Shown here: one piece after another, positions 59,349 through 64,000 of the stretch
How positions within the stretch are numbered: position 1 is the stretch's first letter
Layout: each line of letters opens with the position of its first letter
Source of the DNA: an uncultured Marinifilum sp.
Lineage (GTDB): Bacteria > Bacteroidota > Bacteroidia > Bacteroidales > Marinifilaceae
Length of the DNA: 64,000 nucleotides
NCBI RefSeq assembly: GCF_963677195.1
Contig: NZ_OY781918.1
Location: forward strand, 356,923 to 420,922
Direction: 5' to 3'
Notes under the pieces: generated by a model
What the model saw: the letters and a program-made list of their open reading frames with translations, nothing else
What the model was told of the DNA's origin: nothing
Databases searched by the model: none
Program-made: the position numbers and the translations under genes

Positions 59349-60191
59349 ATGATACTAGTAGCTGAAAGCGGTTCTACAAAAACAGATTGGGTACTTCTAA
59401 ATAAACACGAAGTAGTAAAACGTCAACAAACAGAAGGGATTAATCCTTTTCATCAGGATATTGATTCGATAATAAGAACCGTAAGTTCCTTAGACAATTT
59501 TCAATCTGTAAGTTGCATCTATTTTTATGGAGCCGGGTGCGCCACTGAAGAAAAAAAGCAAATTGTAAAAAATGCTTTATTACATATATACCCAAACGCA
59601 AATTGCGAAATTAACAGCGACGTATTAGCTGCAGCCAAATCGGTTTGTGGGAACGAAAAAGGAATTGCCTGCATAATTGGAACAGGCTCTAACTCCTGTT
59701 TGTACAATGGGAAAACAATTGTTAAAAACGTTCGTCCATTGGGCTATATATTAGGAGACGAAGGAAGCGGGGCTGTTCTTGGAAAAAAGTTAATTGCAGA
59801 CATTCTAAAAGGAGTAGCTCCTAAAGATATCACGAATTTATTCTACAAGAGATACAATTTAGAATATGCAGATATTATTAATAAGATATACAGAGAAGAA
59901 TCTCCTAGTCGTTTTCTTGCACAATTTGCAGTTTTTCTTGCCGAAAACATTAACAACACTTACGTTTTAACCTTAGTTACTACAAGTTTTATAGATTTTT
60001 TCGAGCGCAACATTAAACAATACGATAATCACTTAAATCTCCCAATTCATTTTATTGGAAGCATAGCATTTCACTTTAAACAACAACTACAATTTGTAGC
60101 AAAAGAAATGCGCCTTACACTAGGAGAGATTGTTCAAAGTCCATTGGAAGGTTTAATTCAATACCATATCAAACAATTAAACAATGAGTAA
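59349..60191 (+). CDS. BadF/BadG-type N-acetylamino-sugar kinase
   Basis: 280 residues of the ASKHA fold: phosphate 1 loop LVAESGSTKTDWVLLN at 3-18, GAGC near 60, phosphate 2 IGTGSNSC near 115, and ILGDEGSGAVLGKK near 133. Members phosphorylate GlcNAc or MurNAc; Bacteroidota MurK-type kinases belong here. As the first gene of a two-gene operon with murQ, it probably makes MurNAc-6-P (and/or GlcNAc-6-P) from sugars released by NamZ. The stop codon overlaps the murQ start by 8 bases, so translation is coupled. Confidence 0.9.
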   Translation: MILVAESGSTKTDWVLLNKHEVVKRQQTEGINPFHQDIDSIIRTVSSLDNFQSVSCIYFYGAGCATEEKKQIVKNALLHIYPNANCEINSDVLAAAKSVCGNEKGIACIIGTGSNSCLYNGKTIVKNVRPLGYILGDEGSGAVLGKKLIADILKGVAPKDITNLFYKRYNLEYADIINKIYREESPSRFLAQFAVFLAENINNTYVLTLVTTSFIDFFERNIKQYDNHLNLPIHFIGSIAFHFKQQLQFVAKEMRLTLGEIVQSPLEGLIQYHIKQLNNE

Positions 60192-61020
60192 AACACCAGA
60201 TAAAGAAAAACCAAAAAATATAACTGAAGCATCATCTAACTTTTCTGATTTAGATAAAATGTCGGTTATAGAATTGCTTGATGGCATTAACAAAGAAGAT
60301 GGTCAGATACATTTAGCTGTTCAAAAAGCAATTCCTGAAATCGAAAAATTTGTAAGTCGGCTAATTACCAGAATAAAAGCTGGTGGACGTTTATTTTATT
60401 TGGGAGCAGGCACAAGTGGCAGACTTGGTGTTTTAGATGCATCGGAACTACCTCCAACCTTTGGAGTACCTTCAAATATTGTAATTGGATTAATTGCCGG
60501 AGGAGATAAAGCCTTAAGAAATGCTGTTGAATCTGCCGAAGATGATGCTACTAAAGCTTGGGACGAACTTCAGCAATTTAATATTAATGAAAACGACTCT
60601 GTATTAGGGATTGCTGCTTCGGGCACAACTCCTTATGTTATTGGAGGCGTAAAAACAGCACGCGAGAACGGTTTACTCACTGCTTGTATTACCTGCAATC
60701 CGGATTCACCTATTTCTAAGGAAGCAGAATATGTAATGGAAGCCATTGTAGGACCTGAATTTATTACCGGAAGCACCCGACTAAAAGCCGGTACTGCACA
60801 AAAAATGATATTAAATATGATTACTACCAGCTTAATGATAAAGCTGGGAAGAGTAAAAGGGAATAAAATGGTTAACATGCAGTTAACTAATAAAAAATTA
60901 GTAGAACGTGGAACCATAATGATAATGGAAGAACTTAAACTAGATAAAGAATTATCGAAAAACCTTCTTTTAGAACATGGTTCGGTAAAAAAGGCTATTG
61001 AAGCCTATAAAAATGCATAG
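60184..61020 (+). CDS. murQ: N-acetylmuramic acid 6-phosphate etherase
   Basis: 278 residues, SIS domain. MurQ cleaves the lactyl ether of MurNAc-6-P to give GlcNAc-6-P and lactate. Motifs: LFYLGAGTSGRLGVLDASELPPTFG near 70-94 with the catalytic-type Glu in SEL, NAVESAEDD near 118 with the second Glu, GIAASGTTPYVIGG near 142, and GSTRLKAGTAQKMILNM near 198, the last being diagnostic. It overlaps the kinase gene by 8 bases and ends in front of a strong terminator shared with the regulator gene. Confidence 0.97.
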   Translation: MSKTPDKEKPKNITEASSNFSDLDKMSVIELLDGINKEDGQIHLAVQKAIPEIEKFVSRLITRIKAGGRLFYLGAGTSGRLGVLDASELPPTFGVPSNIVIGLIAGGDKALRNAVESAEDDATKAWDELQQFNINENDSVLGIAASGTTPYVIGGVKTARENGLLTACITCNPDSPISKEAEYVMEAIVGPEFITGSTRLKAGTAQKMILNMITTSLMIKLGRVKGNKMVNMQLTNKKLVERGTIMIMEELKLDKELSKNLLLEHGSVKKAIEAYKNA

Positions 61021-61040
61021 TACCACTCACACATAGTGCA

Positions 61041-61082
61041 AAAAGCGGAGACTGAAATTATTTTCAAGCTCCGCTTTTTTTT
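61041..61082. terminator. Bidirectional terminator between murQ and the regulator
   Basis: AAAAGCGGAG and CTCCGCTTTT with an 18-base interior that itself pairs (TGAAA/TTTTCA), followed by T on the plus strand. It lies between converging murQ and the GntR gene. Confidence 0.9.
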
Positions 61083-61099
61083 ATTCTAAAAAATAAATT

Positions 61100-61819
61100 T
61101 TACTTCTTAAGATACTGAGTATAAACTTCTAATGTGCGATTAATCTGCTCTACCATTTCTTTATAAGCCCGATCACCATCCTTATCTCTTATGGCTTCGA
61201 ATATTGCACGATGAGCTTTTACCGTAAAGTCTTTTTCCCCATCAACATTGGCATAAATTAAATTACGCATTCGCGGAAGAAGAGAATAAATTGGCTCCAT
61301 TGTAATAATTACAATTGGGTTTCCTGTAGATTTTGCAACATTCAGATGGAATTTATTAATGATATCTGCCTCCATTTGAGTATTGTCTGGATTACAATCG
61401 GCAAGATCATTAATATTTCGGTGTAAAAACTCAACATCCTGCTCCGACCTGTTTCGTGCAGCCATTCGCGCTATTTCTGGCTCAAATACTCGGCGAACTT
61501 CAATAATCTGGGAAATTAAATTGCTATCAAAACTTAAGTCGTAATACAAATTTAATGATTCAACTGCATCCTCCATTTTAAGTTCGCTAACGAACATACC
61601 ACTACCTTTTTTTATTTGTATTAAGCCTCTGGCACTTAAACGACGAAGAGCTTCGCGCAAAGCCGTTCGACTAACTGCAAACATTTCGCACAATTCACGC
61701 TCTGAAGGTAACTTGGTTCCTACCAACAGTTTTTTCTGCCGTATTGCCTCTTCAATTCGGCGTTCAATCTTCTGACTTAAAGTTTGAGCAGTACCAATTT
61801 TTCCAAAAATTTCATCCAT
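61100..61819 (-). CDS. GntR-family (FadR/FCD type) transcriptional regulator of the salvage locus
   Basis: 239 residues from the ATG at 61819; a TTG three codons upstream is less likely. N-terminal winged HTH (about 8-78; LSQKIERRIEEAIRQKKL, KLPSERELCEMFAVSRTALREALRRLSARGLIQ), then an FCD ligand domain (about 95-225) with likely metal ligands D/H: FEPEIARMAARN, FHLNVAKSTGN and KAHRAIFEAI. It converges on murQ, and motif copies occur in front of most operons of the locus; one copy overlaps its own start. That makes it the best candidate to sense an amino-sugar phosphate, or lactate, and control the locus. Not proved by sequence. Confidence 0.92.
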   Translation of the reverse strand: MDEIFGKIGTAQTLSQKIERRIEEAIRQKKLLVGTKLPSERELCEMFAVSRTALREALRRLSARGLIQIKKGSGMFVSELKMEDAVESLNLYYDLSFDSNLISQIIEVRRVFEPEIARMAARNRSEQDVEFLHRNINDLADCNPDNTQMEADIINKFHLNVAKSTGNPIVIITMEPIYSLLPRMRNLIYANVDGEKDFTVKAHRAIFEAIRDKDGDRAYKEMVEQINRTLEVYTQYLKK

Positions 61820-61831
61820 GTAATACAAATT
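61813..61831. promoter_or_regulatory. Candidate regulator site m at the regulator's own start
   Basis: Minus strand TTTGTATTACATGGATGAA; GTATTACATG matches sites d and e. It covers the start codon region, suggesting autoregulation; part of the match is forced by the coding sequence. Confidence 0.35.
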
Positions 61832-62128
61832 TACTTCAACCTGTATGATTTCTATCTTTTATAAATAGCCAAGTCTTATTTATTAGCTCTCCATAATAAA
61901 ATCGTACAAATACTTCACAAATACTAATTTAACAAAAATATTAGCTAAATATAAGACTAGAAACACTTTTACTTAAATTATAGAGGAAATATAATAATTA
62001 TTTTCTCAATAACATAAAGAATTCATCCTTCTTCTATAGGAGCACGCAAAGTTATCATACCAAAACTGTATTTGCAACAAAAAAGGGTATTTCTAAACGA
62101 AATACCCTCTCAACTTATAATTATTCAA
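61832..62128. other. 297-base intergenic region
   Basis: A/T-rich gap between the regulator and the M20 dipeptidase. Beyond the dipeptidase terminator at 62079-62110 I see no gene, repeat or convincing promoter. Confidence 0.5.
62079..62110 (-). terminator. Terminator of the M20 dipeptidase
   Basis: Minus strand AGGGTATTTC-GTTTA-GAAATACCCT followed by TTTTTT, 20 bases after the stop. Confidence 0.85.
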
Positions 62129-63502
62129 TTATTTCTTTAATAATTCTGCATAATGCTTATAAAACAATGGAATTGTATTAATTCCATTAAAGAATTGTTC
62201 CAATGGGTAATTTTCATTTGGTGAGTGAATTGCATCACTCTCTAAACCGAATCCCATTAGAACCGACTTAATCCCCAAAATCTCTTCGAAAGAAGAAATA
62301 ATTGGAATAGATCCTCCTGAACGAACCGGAACAGGGCGTTTTCCGTAAACCTCGGTATATGCTTTTTCTGCCGCCTGATATGCAGGAAGATCGATTGGAC
62401 ATACATATCCTTGTCCACCATGCAACGGTGTAACTTCAACTTTAACACAATCGGGAGCAATGGCTTCGAAATGCTCTTTGAAAAGAACTGATATCTTTTC
62501 CCAATTTTGGTTAGGTACCAAACGAGTAGATATTTTTGCGTTTGCTTTGGAAGGAAGAACTGTTTTTGCTCCTTCGCCAATATATCCACCCCAAATACCA
62601 CAAACATCAAAAGATGGACGAATTCCAGTATGCTCAGAAGGAGTATATCCTTTTTCGCCAGCCAATTCTTTCACATCAATTGCTTTTTTATACTCTTCAA
62701 CATCAAAAGGAGCTTCAGCCATCATAGCTCTTTCTTCTTTCGACACTTCAATTACATCGTCGTAAAATCCAGGAATGGTAATGTGACCATTTTCGTCAAC
62801 CATTTGAGTAATCATTTTAGCCAATACATTAATTGGATTCGCTACTGCACCACCAAATAATCCTGAGTGAAGATCGCGATTAGGACCAGTTACTTCAACT
62901 TCCCAATACATCAAACCACGTAAACCTGTAGTTATTGATGGTATATCCGGAGCAATCATTCCTGTATCAGAAACTAGGATTACATCAGCTTGCAACATTT
63001 CTTTGTGCTCTTCGCAAAACTTAGGAAGATTAGGAGAACCAACTTCTTCTTCTCCTTCAATCATGAACTTTACGTTACAAGGAAGACAGTTGTTCTTCAC
63101 CATATATTCGAAAGCCTTGGCATGCATAAATGCCTGACCTTTATCATCATCGGCACCACGAGCCCAAATTTTTCCATCTTTAATTACTGGTTCAAAAGGG
63201 TCGGTATCCCAAAGTTCAACAGGATCTACAGGCATAACGTCCATGTGACCATATACCATAACCGTAGGCAATTTAGGATCGATAATTTTCTCACCATAAG
63301 TAACCGGATTTCCTTCTGTTTCAAAAACCTCAGCTTTATCAGCTCCGGCATCTAACATTAATTGCTTCCAGTATTCTGCAGCCTTGTACATTTCTGGTTT
63401 ATTTGCTTCAATCGAACTAATCGATGGAATACGAATTAAACCAAATAATTCTTTCAGGAATCTCTCCTGATTCTCATCGATATATGCTTTAATATTCTCC
63501 AT
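62129..63502 (-). CDS. M20-family dipeptidase
   Basis: 457 residues, cytoplasmic, usual length for this clade. Zinc-site motifs: VMVYGHMDVMPVDP (His-x-Asp), RGADDDKGQAFMH (Asp), IEGEEEVGSPN (catalytic Glu and zinc Glu), LVSDTGMIAPDIPS and DAIHSPNENY near the C-terminus (last His). It hydrolyses dipeptides such as those left after murein peptide processing. It lies upstream of the regulator with its own terminator, has no recognised motif copy in front, and may be housekeeping. Confidence 0.93.
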   Translation of the reverse strand: MENIKAYIDENQERFLKELFGLIRIPSISSIEANKPEMYKAAEYWKQLMLDAGADKAEVFETEGNPVTYGEKIIDPKLPTVMVYGHMDVMPVDPVELWDTDPFEPVIKDGKIWARGADDDKGQAFMHAKAFEYMVKNNCLPCNVKFMIEGEEEVGSPNLPKFCEEHKEMLQADVILVSDTGMIAPDIPSITTGLRGLMYWEVEVTGPNRDLHSGLFGGAVANPINVLAKMITQMVDENGHITIPGFYDDVIEVSKEERAMMAEAPFDVEEYKKAIDVKELAGEKGYTPSEHTGIRPSFDVCGIWGGYIGEGAKTVLPSKANAKISTRLVPNQNWEKISVLFKEHFEAIAPDCVKVEVTPLHGGQGYVCPIDLPAYQAAEKAYTEVYGKRPVPVRSGGSIPIISSFEEILGIKSVLMGFGLESDAIHSPNENYPLEQFFNGINTIPLFYKHYAELLKK

Positions 63503-63628
63503 ACTAATGTGTGTTTATTGGATTTAAATATTTAGAAAGGTAAATATACAACAGATCGTGAGATTTTAGATATCAGATCTATGAATTATTTACAAAATAC
63601 AAACCAACAAACTATTACAAAAAGATAA

Positions 63629-63652
63629 AAACAGCAACCTATTGGCTACTGT
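63629..63652 (-). terminator. Terminator-like hairpin downstream of the DUF3109 gene
   Basis: Minus strand AACAGTAGCC / GGTTGCTGTT with a 4-base loop and T-rich tail, 36 bases after the stop. Two G-T pairs. Confidence 0.55.
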
Positions 63653-63687
63653 TCTCTTACAATATCTTATAAAAATACTCCTGCGAG

Positions 63688-64000
63688 TTATCTAACTTTC
63701 ATAATTTCCTCGATATGCTCAGCTGCATATTCTAATTCGTTATACCAATCTTGGCCATATTTTCTAATTAATGGCTCTTTCAGGAATTTATATACCGGCG
63801 TTCCATTTTTAAAACCCAGCTCGCGTGCTGGCTTACAAATATCCCATTTGTTATAATTTACGGCATCAAATTCGGCATATTTATCAATTCTAATTGGATA
63901 CAATTGACACGAAATAGGCTTACGATAAGAAATTTTACCCTCTAAAAACGCTTTTTCGATACCACACATTGCAATCCCCTTAACAAAAATTGTATACACA
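63688..64000 (-). CDS. DUF3109 family protein, 5' part outside the window
   Basis: The last 104 or so codons of a frame that continues past base 64000, so the start is not visible; the GTG at 63999 is an internal Val codon. The fragment has CGIEKAFLEGKISYRKPISCQLYPIRI, which matches the C-terminal part of DUF3109, a family with clustered cysteines thought to bind a metal or Fe-S centre. Residues after it are EPLIRKYGQDWYNELEYAAEHIEEIMKVR. Function unknown. Confidence 0.85.
   Translation of the reverse strand, partial: VYTIFVKGIAMCGIEKAFLEGKISYRKPISCQLYPIRIDKYAEFDAVNYNKWDICKPARELGFKNGTPVYKFLKEPLIRKYGQDWYNELEYAAEHIEEIMKVR

Overview
The window is from a low-GC member of the Bacteroidota. Evidence: SusC/SusD pair, type III glutamine synthetase, DUF2851/DUF3109/DUF4922 families, promoters of the TTG-N19-21-TAnnTTTG type, and almost no Shine-Dalgarno sequences. 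The mix of genes fits a marine Marinilabiliales/Marinifilaceae-like bacterium, but that placement is inference.

Layout. 1-3900: end of an LptE-like gene, a sigma-54 activator without receiver domain, a PAS histidine kinase with a Cys cluster, and kdsB. 3950-9880: a complete rRNA operon on the minus strand (16S, tRNA-Ile, tRNA-Ala, 23S, 5S) with four tandem promoters and a strong terminator. 9877-21205: housekeeping genes on the minus strand (K+ channel, DUF2851, pyrF, prfA, purM, a PorE-like OmpA lipoprotein, glnN) and one small unknown gene. 21464-25306: three exported proteins of uncertain role (CotH-like, PPP-type phosphatase, NAGPA-type glycosidase).

25426-61819 looks like one large peptidoglycan (murein) salvage locus. 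It has a SusC/SusD importer behind an NlpC/P60 endopeptidase and an exported dipeptide epimerase; anmK; a GH3_C/serine-hydrolase fusion; a sodium:solute symporter, a GHL10 hydrolase and a transglutaminase-like gene broken by one in-frame TAG; a TPR histidine kinase; namZ (GH171); a ten-gene operon running nagB-PIG-L, amidase, GT2, DUF1460, DUF4922, GNAT, SpoIID, AmpG-like MFS, SGNH, NagX-like; a BadF-type sugar kinase with murQ; and a FadR-type GntR regulator. A repeated motif close to GTCATACATRTTACAAA stands in front of nearly every transcription unit of this locus and is my candidate operator for that regulator. The genes fit a pathway: outer-membrane uptake, periplasmic removal of peptides and cutting of denuded glycan, transport of amino sugars across the inner membrane, then AnmK/kinase, MurQ and NagB feeding fructose-6-phosphate, with dipeptides handled by the epimerase and dipeptidases.

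61820-64000: an M20 dipeptidase and the 3' part of a DUF3109 gene. No insertion sequence, prophage or CRISPR array was seen.
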